DNA from: Pseudactinotalea terrae
GTDB taxonomy: Bacteria; Actinomycetota; Actinomycetes; Actinomycetales; Beutenbergiaceae
DNA length: 64,000 nucleotides
Direction of reading: 5' to 3'
Assembly (NCBI RefSeq): GCF_009733845.1
Contig: NZ_WNXZ01000003.1
Span: 124,001-188,000 of the forward strand
This document shows positions 53,072 through 61,313 of this stretch, piece after piece. The position numbers and the translations under genes are program-made. A model generated the notes under the pieces. It was not told the DNA's origin. It saw only the letters and a list, made by a program, of their open reading frames with translations, and searched no databases. Positions within the stretch are counted from its first letter, which is position 1. Every line of letters starts with the position of its first letter.

Positions 53072-53079
53072 TGTCCCTC

Positions 53080-54939
53080 ATGTGCGGCATCGTGGGATAC
53101 GTCGGCCCTGACACGCCCAGTGATCGTCCTCTCGAGGTGGTCATCGAGGGGTTGCGACGCTTGGAGTACCGCGGCTACGACTCGGCGGGAGTCGCCGTGG
53201 TGACGCCGGAGGGACTGGCCAGCGCCAAGAAGGCGGGCAAGCTGACCAACCTGATCTCCGAGCTCGACTCGCGCCGGATCCCGGCGGGCGTCTCGGCGAT
53301 CGGGCACACCCGGTGGGCGACCCACGGCGGTCCCACGGACGCGAACGCGCACCCGCATCTCGCCGGTGGCGGCAAGCTGGCGCTGATCCACAACGGCATC
53401 ATCGAGAACTTCCACCAGCTCAAGCGGGAGCTGATCGAGCAGGGCGTCACGTTCCTCTCGGAGACCGACACCGAGGTCGTCGCGCACCTGCTCGCCGGCG
53501 CGCACGCCGAGACCGGTGACATCACGACGGCGATGCGCGCCACCGTGGCCCGCCTCGAGGGCGCGTTCACGCTGCTCGCCGTGCACGCGGACCAGCCCGG
53601 CACCGTGGTGGGCGCGCGTCGCAACAGCCCGCTGGTGATCGGCCTCGGCGACGGCGAGAACTACCTCGGCTCCGACGTCTCCGCGTTCATCGCGTACACG
53701 CGTGAGGCGATGGAGATGGGTCAGGACCAGGTCGTGACGATCACGGCCGACAAGGTCGAGGTGACCGACGCCCAGGGCAACCCGGCCGAGGCGAAGCGGT
53801 TCACGGTCGACTGGGACGCGAGCGCCGCCGTCAAGGGTGGCTTCTCCTCCTTCATGGAGAAGGAGATCCACGACCAGCCGCAGGCGGTGGCCGACACGCT
53901 GCTGGGGCGCGCGGCCGAGGACGGCCGGCTCGTGCTCGACGAGATGCGGATCCCGGAGTCCGTGCTGCGCAGCGTCGACAAGATCGTGGTGATCGCGTGC
54001 GGCACGGCCGCCTACGCGGGCCACGTGGCCAAGTACGCGATCGAGCACTGGTGCCGGATCCCCACCGAGGTCGAGCTCGCGCACGAGTTCCGCTACCGCG
54101 ACCCGGTCGTGAACGAGCGCACCCTCGTGGTCGCGATCAGCCAGTCCGGCGAGACCATGGACACGATCATGGCGGTGCGGCACGCCCGCGAGCAGGGTGC
54201 CAAGGTGCTGGCGATCGTCAACACCCACGGGTCCACGATCCCGCGCGAGTCCGACGCGGTGCTCTACACGCACGCCGGCCCCGAGGTGGCCGTCGCCTCC
54301 ACCAAGGCGTTCCTCGCGCAGATCACCGCGTGCTACCTGCTGGGCCTCTACCTCGCCCAGCTGCGCGGCAACAAGTTCCCGGACGAGATCGCCGAGGACC
54401 TCGCGCAGCTGCGCGCGATGCCGGAGAAGGTGCAGCGGATGGTGGACCAGGCCGAGCAGGTGCGAGAGGTCGCACGCGAGATGAAGGACGTGCCCACGGT
54501 CCTGTTCCTCGGCCGGCACGTCGGTTTCCCGGTGGCGCTCGAGGGTGCGCTCAAGCTCAAGGAGCTCGCCTACATCCACGCCGAGGGCTTCGCGGCCGGT
54601 GAGCTCAAGCACGGTCCGATCGCCCTGGTCGAGGAGGGGCAGCCGGTCTTCGTGATCGTGCCCTCGCCGCGTGGCCGCGACCAGCTGCACGGCAAGGTCA
54701 TCTCCAACATCCAGGAGATCCGGGCGCGGGGTGCACGCACGCTCGTCATCGCCGAGGACGGTGACGACGGCGTGGAGCCGTTCGCCGACTACGTCTTCCG
54801 GGTGCCGCAGACCCCCACGCTGCTCGCGCCGCTCGTCACCGTGGTGCCGCTGCAGATCTTCGCGGCCGAGCTCGCCAGCGCCAAGGGCCTCGACGTCGAC
54901 CAGCCGCGCAACCTGGCCAAGTCCGTCACGGTCGAGTAG
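53080..54939 (+). CDS. glmS: Glutamine--fructose-6-phosphate aminotransferase (isomerising)
   Basis: The 619-residue enzyme makes glucosamine-6-phosphate. The N-terminal Cys nucleophile (MCGIVGYVG) and glutaminase motifs (RRLEYRGYDSAG, HTRWATHGGPT) are followed by two SIS domains (VIACGTAAYAG, ISQSGETMDT; LGRHVGFPVALEGALKLKEL). The C-terminal PRNLAKSVTVE is the expected end. ATG 53080 begins at the catalytic Cys, ruling out the longer frame. Confidence 0.98.
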   Translation: MCGIVGYVGPDTPSDRPLEVVIEGLRRLEYRGYDSAGVAVVTPEGLASAKKAGKLTNLISELDSRRIPAGVSAIGHTRWATHGGPTDANAHPHLAGGGKLALIHNGIIENFHQLKRELIEQGVTFLSETDTEVVAHLLAGAHAETGDITTAMRATVARLEGAFTLLAVHADQPGTVVGARRNSPLVIGLGDGENYLGSDVSAFIAYTREAMEMGQDQVVTITADKVEVTDAQGNPAEAKRFTVDWDASAAVKGGFSSFMEKEIHDQPQAVADTLLGRAAEDGRLVLDEMRIPESVLRSVDKIVVIACGTAAYAGHVAKYAIEHWCRIPTEVELAHEFRYRDPVVNERTLVVAISQSGETMDTIMAVRHAREQGAKVLAIVNTHGSTIPRESDAVLYTHAGPEVAVASTKAFLAQITACYLLGLYLAQLRGNKFPDEIAEDLAQLRAMPEKVQRMVDQAEQVREVAREMKDVPTVLFLGRHVGFPVALEGALKLKELAYIHAEGFAAGELKHGPIALVEEGQPVFVIVPSPRGRDQLHGKVISNIQEIRARGARTLVIAEDGDDGVEPFADYVFRVPQTPTLLAPLVTVVPLQIFAAELASAKGLDVDQPRNLAKSVTVE

Positions 54940-54942
54940 GTC

Positions 54943-55353
54943 ATGACCTCCGACGGCGGAGCTCCCCCTGCGTCCCCGGGCCCGGCTGGGTCCGTGGTCG
55001 GGGTGGGGATCGACGTCGTGGACGTGACCCGGTTCCTGCTCGCGCTCGACCGGGCACCCCGGCTGCGGGAACGGTTGTTCACCCCGGCCGAGCGGGATCT
55101 GCCGCCGAACTCGCTCGCGGCCAGGTTCGCGGCCAAGGAGGCCATCGCGAAGGCGCTCGGATCCCCCGGCGGCATGCGGTGGCACGACTGCACCGTGCAC
55201 CGCGTGGTCGGTGGGCCGCCGCGGGTGGAGATCACCGGCACGGTTGCCGAGGTGGCGGATCGGCTCGGGGTCACGCACTGGCACCTGTCGATCTCGCACG
55301 ACGCCGGCATCGCCTCGGCGATCGCGATCGCCAGCGGCGGGGGTTCCCGATGA
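54943..55353 (+). CDS. acpS: Holo-[acyl-carrier-protein] synthase (housekeeping)
   Basis: The 136-residue protein has VGVGIDVVDVTRFLLAL and ARFAAKEAIAKALGSPGGM, the Mg/CoA-binding motifs, and LSISHDAGIASAIAIA near the C-terminus. It starts three bases after glmS and its stop overlaps the nnr start (ATGA). A second AcpS at 22672 serves the glycan locus, so this copy likely handles fatty-acid synthesis. Confidence 0.95.
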   Translation: MTSDGGAPPASPGPAGSVVGVGIDVVDVTRFLLALDRAPRLRERLFTPAERDLPPNSLAARFAAKEAIAKALGSPGGMRWHDCTVHRVVGGPPRVEITGTVAEVADRLGVTHWHLSISHDAGIASAIAIASGGGSR

Positions 55354-56840
55354 TCCGCGGCTACCCGGCCGAGGCGATCCGTGCTGCTGAGGCGCCGGCG
55401 CTCGCAGCGGGGGAGCCGTTGATGCTCCGCGCCGCCGACGCGGTGGCCGAGGCGGTACGGCTGCGGCTGGCCGGCGAGACCGACCCCGCGGTGCTGGTGC
55501 TCGTCGGTGGCGGTAACAACGGTGGCGACGGCTTGTACGCGGCCGCGGTGCTGGCGTCGGTCGCGCGGGTGAGCGTGGCGCTGGCACGGTCGGATGTGCA
55601 CGCCGGGGGACTGGACGCGGCGCGGGCTGCCGGGGTCGAGATCCTCGACGTCGGCGCCGACCCCTCGGGCCGCGTGCTGGCGGCCGCGGCCGAGGATGCG
55701 CACGTGTGGGTGGACGCGCTCGCCGGCATCGGCGTGCGGGGTGCGTTGCGGGGTGCGGCGGCAGAGATCGTCGAGGTGCTCACGGCGGTGGCCGACGGGG
55801 CACCGGTGCCGCCGGTGGTGATCGCGGTCGACATCCCGAGCGGTGTCGACGCCGACACGGGCGCGGCTGCGGGGCCGGTGCTGGCCGCCGATCTCACGGT
55901 GACGTTCGGCGGCGCGAAGGCCGGGCTGCTGCTGCCGCCGGGGGACCGACTGGCGGGTGAGGTGCAGGTGGTGGCGCTCGGCCTCGACGAGGATCTCGCG
56001 GCTCAGATGCCGACGGTGTCGAGGCTGCTCGCCGCCGATGCCGCCGACCTCTGGCCGGTCCCCGGGTTCGCGGACCACAAGTACACCCGGGGCGTGCTCG
56101 GTGTGCTCGCCGGCTCGGCCGGCTACCCCGGGGCGGCCGTGCTCTGCACCGGCGGCGCGCTCCGGACCGGCTGCGGCATGGTGCGATACCTGGGTCCGGA
56201 GCGCGCCGAGCAGCTGGTGCTCTCCCGCTGGCCGGAGGTCGTCCCGGGCTCCGGGCGGGTGCAGGCCTACGTGGTCGGTCCGGGCATCGGTCCCGACGAC
56301 GACGCCCGCCGCGCCGAGATCGCGGCAACGATCGAGACCGCGGTGAGGGACGCCGTCGGGTTGGTGGTCGATGCGGGTGCCCTGGACCTGCTGCCTCCCG
56401 GCGAACAGCTGGCCGGTGTCAGGGTGGTGCTCACCCCGCATGCGGGCGAGCTCGCCACGCTCCTGGGAGCCAGGGGCGAGCAGATCGATCGGGAGGCTGT
56501 CGAGCAAGATCCGCGCCGCTGGGCCGCCCGCGCGGCCGAGCTCACCGGCGCAACCGTGCTGCTCAAGGGTGCGACCACGGTGGTCGTCGCACCCGACGGC
56601 GAGACCTACGCCCAGGCCGACGGCACCGGCTGGCTCGCCACCGCCGGCTCCGGCGATGTCCTCGCGGGCATCCTCGGCGCGCTGCTGGCGGGGCTCCCGG
56701 ATGTCTCGGTCGCCCGGGTGGCCGCCCTGGCCGCGCTCGTCCACGGCCGCGCCGGTCGTGCGGCGTCGAACGGTGCGCCGATCGTCGCGACCGACGTCGT
56801 CGACGCCCTCCCGGCCACGATCCGCGCGCTGCTGGGGTAG
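55350..56840 (+). CDS. nnr: Bifunctional NAD(P)HX epimerase / ADP-dependent dehydratase
   Basis: The 496-residue fusion repairs hydrated NAD(P)H. The N-terminal YjeF epimerase half has LVLVGGGNNGGDGLYAAAVL and VIAVDIPSGVDADTG. The C-terminal ribokinase-like dehydratase half starts near residue 235 (HKYTRGVLGVLAGSAGYPGA) and has VVDAGALDLL, TPHAGELATLLG and GTGWLATAGSGDVLAGILGA. Both halves look intact. It is coupled to acpS and alr in the usual order. Confidence 0.95.
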   Translation: MIRGYPAEAIRAAEAPALAAGEPLMLRAADAVAEAVRLRLAGETDPAVLVLVGGGNNGGDGLYAAAVLASVARVSVALARSDVHAGGLDAARAAGVEILDVGADPSGRVLAAAAEDAHVWVDALAGIGVRGALRGAAAEIVEVLTAVADGAPVPPVVIAVDIPSGVDADTGAAAGPVLAADLTVTFGGAKAGLLLPPGDRLAGEVQVVALGLDEDLAAQMPTVSRLLAADAADLWPVPGFADHKYTRGVLGVLAGSAGYPGAAVLCTGGALRTGCGMVRYLGPERAEQLVLSRWPEVVPGSGRVQAYVVGPGIGPDDDARRAEIAATIETAVRDAVGLVVDAGALDLLPPGEQLAGVRVVLTPHAGELATLLGARGEQIDREAVEQDPRRWAARAAELTGATVLLKGATTVVVAPDGETYAQADGTGWLATAGSGDVLAGILGALLAGLPDVSVARVAALAALVHGRAGRAASNGAPIVATDVVDALPATIRALLG

Positions 56841-56909
56841 TCGGGGCGGGGAGCAGCGAGCTCGGTGTTGAACGCGGGGGTGAGGCGGGCGGGCTGGCAC
56901 ACTGACGAG

Positions 56910-58034
56910 GTGAGTTCGTACCCGGCGCGCGTGAGCGTCGATCTGTCGGCGATCCGCGGCAACGTCGAGCGGCTGCGCGAGTACGCCGGGCCGGCGCAGG
57001 TGATGGTGGTGGTCAAGGCGGATGCCTACGGGCACGGCCTGATCCCGGTCTCACGGGCCGCGCGCGATGCCGGCGCGAGCTGGCTGGGGGTCGCCCAGCT
57101 CAGCGAGGCGCTCGCGCTCCGCAACGCCGGCGACACCGGCCGGCTGCTCGCCTGGCTCTACGCCCCGGGAGCGCCGCTGGCCGAGTGCATCAGTGCCGAC
57201 ATCGATCTCTCCGTCCCCGCGCCGTGGGCGCTCGGCGAGGTGCGGGCAGCCGCGGCCGAGGCCGGCAGGCCGGCGCGGATCCACCTCAAGCTCGACACCG
57301 GGATGGGTCGCAGCGGCCAGTTCCTGCCCGAGTGGACGCTGATGCTGCAGGAAGCCGTGGCGGCACAGACCGAGGGGCTGGTCGAGGTCGTCGGTGTCTG
57401 GTCGCACCTCGCGCGTGCGGACGAGGTCGACCACGACAGCGTGCGGGCCCAGTTCGAGGTGTTCGCCGAGGGCATCCGACTCGCCGAGGCCGCGGGCGCG
57501 CACCTCGAGGTGCGCCACCTCGCCAACTCCGCCGCCACCCTGACCGAGCCGGCGGTGCACTACGACCTCGTGCGCCCGGGGCTGGCCTCCTACGGCCTGT
57601 CCCCGCTCCCCGGCGTCGAGCCGAGCCGCCTCGGACTGCGCCCGGCCATGCGTCTGGAGGCCGAGCTCACGGTGGTCAAGGACGCCCCCGCCGGTCAGGG
57701 CGTCTCCTACGGCCACACCTACACCACCCGCTCGGACACGCAGCTCGCGGTCGTCCCGCTCGGGTACGGCGACGGCATCCCTCGCCACGCCAGCAACGTC
57801 GCCGAGGTCCAGCTCGGTGGGCACCGCTACCGGATCGCCGGCCGCGTCTGCATGGACCAGCTCGTCCTCGACATCGGCGAGGCGCAGGCCGCCGCGGGCG
57901 ACCGGGTGATCCTGTTCGGCCCCGGCGACGACGGCGAGCCCACCGCGCAGGACTGGGCCGAGGCTGTCGGCACCATCAACTACGAGATCGTCACCCGCGT
58001 GGGCGCGCGGGTGCCGCGGGAGTACCTGGGATGA
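56910..58034 (+). CDS. alr: Alanine racemase
   Basis: The 374-residue PLP enzyme supplies D-alanine for peptidoglycan. K36 in MVVVKADAYGHGLIPV holds PLP; the catalytic Tyr is in GQGVSYGHTYTTRSDT. HLKLDTGMGRSGQF and GRVCMDQLVLDIGE are further signatures. The start is GTG 56910; a CACACT hexamer lies six bases upstream. The stop overlaps tsaE (ATGA). Confidence 0.96.
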   Translation: MSSYPARVSVDLSAIRGNVERLREYAGPAQVMVVVKADAYGHGLIPVSRAARDAGASWLGVAQLSEALALRNAGDTGRLLAWLYAPGAPLAECISADIDLSVPAPWALGEVRAAAAEAGRPARIHLKLDTGMGRSGQFLPEWTLMLQEAVAAQTEGLVEVVGVWSHLARADEVDHDSVRAQFEVFAEGIRLAEAAGAHLEVRHLANSAATLTEPAVHYDLVRPGLASYGLSPLPGVEPSRLGLRPAMRLEAELTVVKDAPAGQGVSYGHTYTTRSDTQLAVVPLGYGDGIPRHASNVAEVQLGGHRYRIAGRVCMDQLVLDIGEAQAAAGDRVILFGPGDDGEPTAQDWAEAVGTINYEIVTRVGARVPREYLG

Positions 58035-58522
58035 GCACGACCATCGACCTCCCGGACGCCGAGCAGACCCGAGCACTGGGCGAGCGGCTCGCGACCGTGC
58101 TGCGCGCGGGCGATCTCGTCGTCCTCGTCGGCGATCTCGGTGCCGGCAAGACCACCCTCACGCAGGGCATCGGCGCGGGGCTGGGGGTGCGCGGCCAGGT
58201 CGCCTCACCCACGTTCATCATCGCGCGCGCCCACCCCTCGCTCGGCGACGGACCCGACCTCGTGCACGTCGACGCCTACCGCCTCGGCTCGCTCGACGAG
58301 GTCGACGCGCTCGATCTCGACTCGACGCTCGAGGACTCGGTCACGGTCGTCGAGTGGGGCGAAGGGCTGGTCGAGCAGCTCAGCGAGAACTGGCTCGAGA
58401 TCCGCCTCGAGCGGCCCCGTGGTGGCGACGGCGCCGCCGACACCCGGGTCGCCCGCGTCACGGGGCACGGGCCGCGCTGGGCCGGGGTCGCGATCCGGGG
58501 GGACGAGCCGGGCGAGGGGTGA
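58031..58522 (+). CDS. tsaE: tRNA threonylcarbamoyladenosine biosynthesis ATPase TsaE
   Basis: The 163-residue protein has the P-loop GDLGAGKTTLTQGIGAGLG at residues 34-42 onward, SPTFIIARAHPS, HVDAYRLGSLDEVDALDLDS and VEWGEGL, all standard. It assists TsaB-TsaD in t6A37 formation. It is coupled to alr. The C-terminal 20 residues (GPRWAGVAIRGDEPGEG) are a lineage-specific tail. Confidence 0.95.
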   Translation: MSTTIDLPDAEQTRALGERLATVLRAGDLVVLVGDLGAGKTTLTQGIGAGLGVRGQVASPTFIIARAHPSLGDGPDLVHVDAYRLGSLDEVDALDLDSTLEDSVTVVEWGEGLVEQLSENWLEIRLERPRGGDGAADTRVARVTGHGPRWAGVAIRGDEPGEG

Positions 58523-58629
58523 CCCAGGATCCACGCCCGGGGCAGCAGCAAACCGATGGCGTTGCCCGAGGGCCTCGAGCGTGGGATCCGTCTCACCGCG
58601 CCGCGGCGCGGGGCGGCCGGTCACGCTCC

Positions 58630-58635
58630 TAGAGT
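58630..58635 (+). promoter_or_regulatory. Putative -10 element (leaderless) for tsaB
   Basis: TAGAGT ends seven bases before ATG 58643 with no ribosome-binding site, suggesting a leaderless promoter that separates tsaB-rimI from the alr-tsaE transcript. Confidence 0.45.
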
Positions 58636-58642
58636 GGAGCCC

Positions 58643-59317
58643 ATGCGTTGGTTGGCGATCGACACCTCGGGCGGAACCACGGTGGGCGTCGTCGAAGCGC
58701 CCGACGGCGGAGCTCTCCTCGAGCTGTCCTCGCTTCGCAACCCCGACCCCCGTGGGCACGTCGAGGCGCTGACCCCGATGATCGGGCGGGCGTTGGAGGA
58801 GGCCGGGCTCAGGCCCTCCGACCTGGACGCGGTGGTGGCCGGCACCGGCCCCGCCCCGTTCACCGGCCTGCGCGTCGGGATCGCGAGCGCGGTGGCCTTC
58901 GCGCGCGGTGCCGGCTGCGACGTCCGCGGCGTCTCTTCTCTCGACGCGATCGCGTGGGCCACGACCGGCTCGGTCGTCGTCACCACCGACGCCCGCCGCC
59001 GCGAGGTCTACTGGGCTGCCTACGCGAGCGGGCTCGGCCCTGCCGACGAGGACTGGTGCGTGCACGGGCCAGCGGTCGGACCGCCGTCGGACGTGCTCGA
59101 CTGGCTCTCCACCCACCGCGCCCGGGCGGTCGGCCCCGGCACGACGCTGTACCCCGAGCTGGCGAGCGAGGGCAGCGAGGAGCCGACTGTGACGCCGATG
59201 GGGCTCGTGGCGGTGGCATGTGCGCGCAAGCGCGTGGGCGCGCCCACGCCGCTGGCACCCATGTACCTGCGCCGACCGGACGTGCACGTCGGGACCGGGC
59301 GCAAGCGCGCCACATGA
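58643..59317 (+). CDS. tsaB: tRNA threonylcarbamoyladenosine biosynthesis protein TsaB
   Basis: The 224-residue protein has WLAIDTSGGTTVGVVEA, HVEALTPMIGRALEEAGL, VVAGTGPAPFTGLRVGIA and VTTDARRREVYWAAYAS, the conserved TsaB motifs. It is an inactive-kinase-like partner of TsaD. The stop overlaps the rimI start (ATGA). The longer upstream frame from 58556 is not conserved. Confidence 0.94.
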   Translation: MRWLAIDTSGGTTVGVVEAPDGGALLELSSLRNPDPRGHVEALTPMIGRALEEAGLRPSDLDAVVAGTGPAPFTGLRVGIASAVAFARGAGCDVRGVSSLDAIAWATTGSVVVTTDARRREVYWAAYASGLGPADEDWCVHGPAVGPPSDVLDWLSTHRARAVGPGTTLYPELASEGSEEPTVTPMGLVAVACARKRVGAPTPLAPMYLRRPDVHVGTGRKRAT

Positions 59318-59802
59318 CGGCCGTCCTGCGGCCGCTCACCGCAGCAGACGTCGACCGCGTCCTCGAGCTCGAGGTGATCCTGTTCGGTCCGGGAGCCTGG
59401 ACGCGGGGGATGTACGAGGAAGAGTTCAGGGCGGCCGGGAGGCGGTACGTCGCCGTCGAGGAGGCGGGCGTGCTGGTGGGCTACGCCGGTGCGCTCATCG
59501 CCGAGGAGAGCCACATCATGACGATCGGTGTCGCTCCCGAGGCCCGGCGGCGGGGATACGCCTCGATGATGCTCGCCGAGCTCATGCAGGCGGCCCGCCG
59601 TCATGGCGCGACCTCGATGATTCTCGAGGTCCGCGCCGATGACGACGGGCCGCAGCAGCTGTACCGCCGGTTCGGCTTCGAGCAGATCGGGATCCGCCCG
59701 GGGTACTACCAGCTCGAGGGTGTGGACGGCGTGGTCATGCGCGCCGACCTCGAGGGCGCCGCGCTGCCCGGACGAACCCCGCCGCCACCTCCCAGGCCGT
59801 GA
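59314..59802 (+). CDS. rimI: Ribosomal-protein-alanine N-acetyltransferase RimI
   Basis: The 162-residue GNAT has the acetyl-CoA loop in EARRRGYASMMLAELMQAAR and EVRADDDGPQQLYRRFGFEQ with the late Tyr (GIRPGYYQLEGVDGVVM). It modifies the N-terminus of S18 in the model family. A Pro-rich end (RTPPPPPPRP) overlaps the convergent membrane-protein gene by 68 bases. tsaD, which commonly follows rimI, is not present in the window. Confidence 0.9.
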   Translation: MTAVLRPLTAADVDRVLELEVILFGPGAWTRGMYEEEFRAAGRRYVAVEEAGVLVGYAGALIAEESHIMTIGVAPEARRRGYASMMLAELMQAARRHGATSMILEVRADDDGPQQLYRRFGFEQIGIRPGYYQLEGVDGVVMRADLEGAALPGRTPPPPPRP

Positions 59803-60685
59803 TCAGCAGGATGACGGCGGCCGCCACCACATCGCCGCGCTCGGTCTGACCGGTCCAGCCGAGGTGCTCGAGCAGCTCGGGGTTCAGCACGCGGTGCGTG
59901 AGCAGCAGCGGCACCACGATCGCCGCGAAGGCAACCGCGATCACGGCGTTGACCGTCGCCACCGCCCAGGTCCATCCCCGGCGGAAGAGCCAGACCGCGT
60001 GCACGGCCTCCACCACCAGCACCACGAGCAGCAGCACGAACCATGGGACCCACAGGTCGGGATTGAGGATCGGGATGCGGCCGTCGGCGCCCGAGACCGG
60101 CGAGCCGAGGTGCTGCCACACGAGCGCGACCGCTCCGATCGCCAGCGCCACCAGCGAGGCGATCATGTCCGAACGCCGGGAGCCGCCACCGGTGCCGGGA
60201 GCCTCGGGGAGCATGTCCGGGTTCCAGGCGCCCGGGGGCTGCGGCACGACCCGCTCGAGGACGGCGAACACGAGCGTGGTCCAGAACGCGACGTGCAGGG
60301 CGATCGAGAGGCCCGCCGAGATCCCGCCTCCGATCACGTCGCCGGCGTCGCCGCCGTCGGACCACTCGAGCAGCGCCGAGATCACCGCGACGATCGGCGC
60401 GGACGTGCACACCGCGATCAGGAGGACCCGCACGTAGGTGTAGAAGTACCGCGGTCCGATCAGGTGGCTGTTGCGCTGCCGGTACTGATCGCTGAGCAGC
60501 AGCGGGTCACCGAGGTCGGTCAGCGCCTGACGCTCGGCCTCCTCGGCGTCGTGCCCCTCCGCACGAAGGGCGGAGACGGTGTCGTCGATGCGCTCCTGGA
60601 GCTCGAGCCTGAGCTCCTCGCGCTCGTCGGTGCTCTGGACGAAGCGCGTGGCGGCGTGCACGTAGCGCTCGGTCAACGTACTCAT
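59735..60685 (-). CDS. Membrane protein with N-terminal permease-prefix domain (PadR-linked)
   Basis: The 316-residue protein has a soluble N-terminal domain (TRFVQSTDEREELRLELQERIDDTVSAL..., cited as REELRLELQERIDD and EEAERQALTDLGDPLLL) of the permease-prefix type, then about six membrane helices. Its function is unknown; homologues are encoded next to PadR regulators. ATG 60685 overlaps the padR stop (ATGA). The 3' end overlaps rimI by 68 bases, an unusually large convergent overlap. Confidence 0.75.
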   Translation of the reverse strand: MSTLTERYVHAATRFVQSTDEREELRLELQERIDDTVSALRAEGHDAEEAERQALTDLGDPLLLSDQYRQRNSHLIGPRYFYTYVRVLLIAVCTSAPIVAVISALLEWSDGGDAGDVIGGGISAGLSIALHVAFWTTLVFAVLERVVPQPPGAWNPDMLPEAPGTGGGSRRSDMIASLVALAIGAVALVWQHLGSPVSGADGRIPILNPDLWVPWFVLLLVVLVVEAVHAVWLFRRGWTWAVATVNAVIAVAFAAIVVPLLLTHRVLNPELLEHLGWTGQTERGDVVAAAVILLITAWEVAAGFVRAARRPRGRRA

Positions 60686-61026
60686 GAGGTCTCCTCGGTG
60701 AGGGCGCGCAGGTGCTGATCGAGGCGGCGCCAGTCGGTCATCAGGTCATGGGCGAGGCGGGTGCCCTCCTCGCTCGTGCGGTAGAACTTGCGCGGTCGCG
60801 CCTCCTCGGTGTTCCACTCGCTGGTGAGCAGGCCCTGCTTCTCGAGGCGCCGCAGCAGCGGGTAGAGCGTGTTGGCATCGACGGCGAAGCCCTGGTCGGT
60901 CAGCGACTCCAGGAGCGCGTACCCGTACCCGGGCTCCCGCAGGACCACCAGGGCCGCGAGCACGACGGTGCCGCGCCGTAGCTCCTGGAGGTGGCCCGCG
61001 GTGATGTCGGGGTCGTCGGTGTTCAT
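60682..61026 (-). CDS. PadR family transcriptional regulator
   Basis: The 114-residue winged-helix protein has the family motifs LRRGTVVLAALVVLREPGYG, YALLESL, DANTLYPLLRRLEKQGLLTS and RKFYRTSEEGTRLAHDL. It probably represses its own operon with the membrane protein. A TATGGT -10 lies seven bases before the ATG and overlaps an inverted repeat, indicating a leaderless, autoregulated promoter. Confidence 0.9.
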   Translation of the reverse strand: MNTDDPDITAGHLQELRRGTVVLAALVVLREPGYGYALLESLTDQGFAVDANTLYPLLRRLEKQGLLTSEWNTEEARPRKFYRTSEEGTRLAHDLMTDWRRLDQHLRALTEETS

Positions 61027-61033
61027 GAGTCAC

Positions 61034-61053
61034 ACCATAGTGTGTGTCACACA
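61034..61053 (-). promoter_or_regulatory. PadR promoter with TGTGTG-N-CACACA operator
   Basis: The odd palindrome TGTGTGTCACACA (61041-61053) sits immediately upstream of the minus-strand -10 TATGGT (61034-61039), where a bound repressor would block polymerase. A further half-site (GTGTGACTC) lies between the -10 and the ATG. Confidence 0.6.
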
Positions 61054-61133
61054 GCATTGCAACGGGGACATTGTGGTGACGACCGTCGTCCAGCGGGCAC
61101 TGAGGTCGTGGTCCGGTCAGCGGCTGGCCTGGT

Positions 61134-61186
61134 CACGAGATCGTCGATGCGGCACGAGATCGCCCTCGTGCGGCGACGATCTCGTG
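61134..61186. repeat. Nested inverted repeat built from CACGAGATCG units
   Basis: Outer 12-base arms (61134-61145, 61175-61186) are perfectly complementary and enclose a second hairpin (GCACGAG 61152-61158, CTCGTGC 61165-61171). CACGAGA occurs twice forward, and its complement TCTCGTG twice, once more just downstream. It lies between the divergent padR and mannosidase genes and could be an operator cluster or a cruciform-forming repeat. Confidence 0.75.
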
Positions 61187-61313
61187 CCGTACCGACGGTC
61201 TCGTGGGAGCGGCTCGCGGCTGCGGGCGCGGGAGCGGGGGATGTTTCGATCCGTCGTCCAACGCTGCAAGGATTGACCCGACCGCACAACGCGACCCCAG
61301 CACAGGAGCCGGA

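Larger units (their letters stand above)
52613..53079. promoter_or_regulatory. Divergent intergenic region coaA / glmS
   Basis: Some 467 bases separate coaA and glmS. Two imperfect direct repeats (52796-52830, 52847-52881; 28 of 35 identical) lie in the middle, each framed by GTTGC and an ACTGCxACG end. The glmS-proximal end carries TACCCT at 53066-53071. No protein or RNA gene is supported. Confidence 0.5.

Noticed and set aside
53066-53079. glmS ribozyme upstream of glmS
   Set aside because: The region before the ATG is too short if transcription starts at the TACCCT -10, and no ribozyme core was recognised.
50184-53144. Very long minus-strand frame of 986 codons covering the carboxylesterase and beyond
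   Set aside because: Only the part from 51662 down is esterase-like; the upstream part is antisense-frame translation through coaA with Arg/Pro-rich random sequence.
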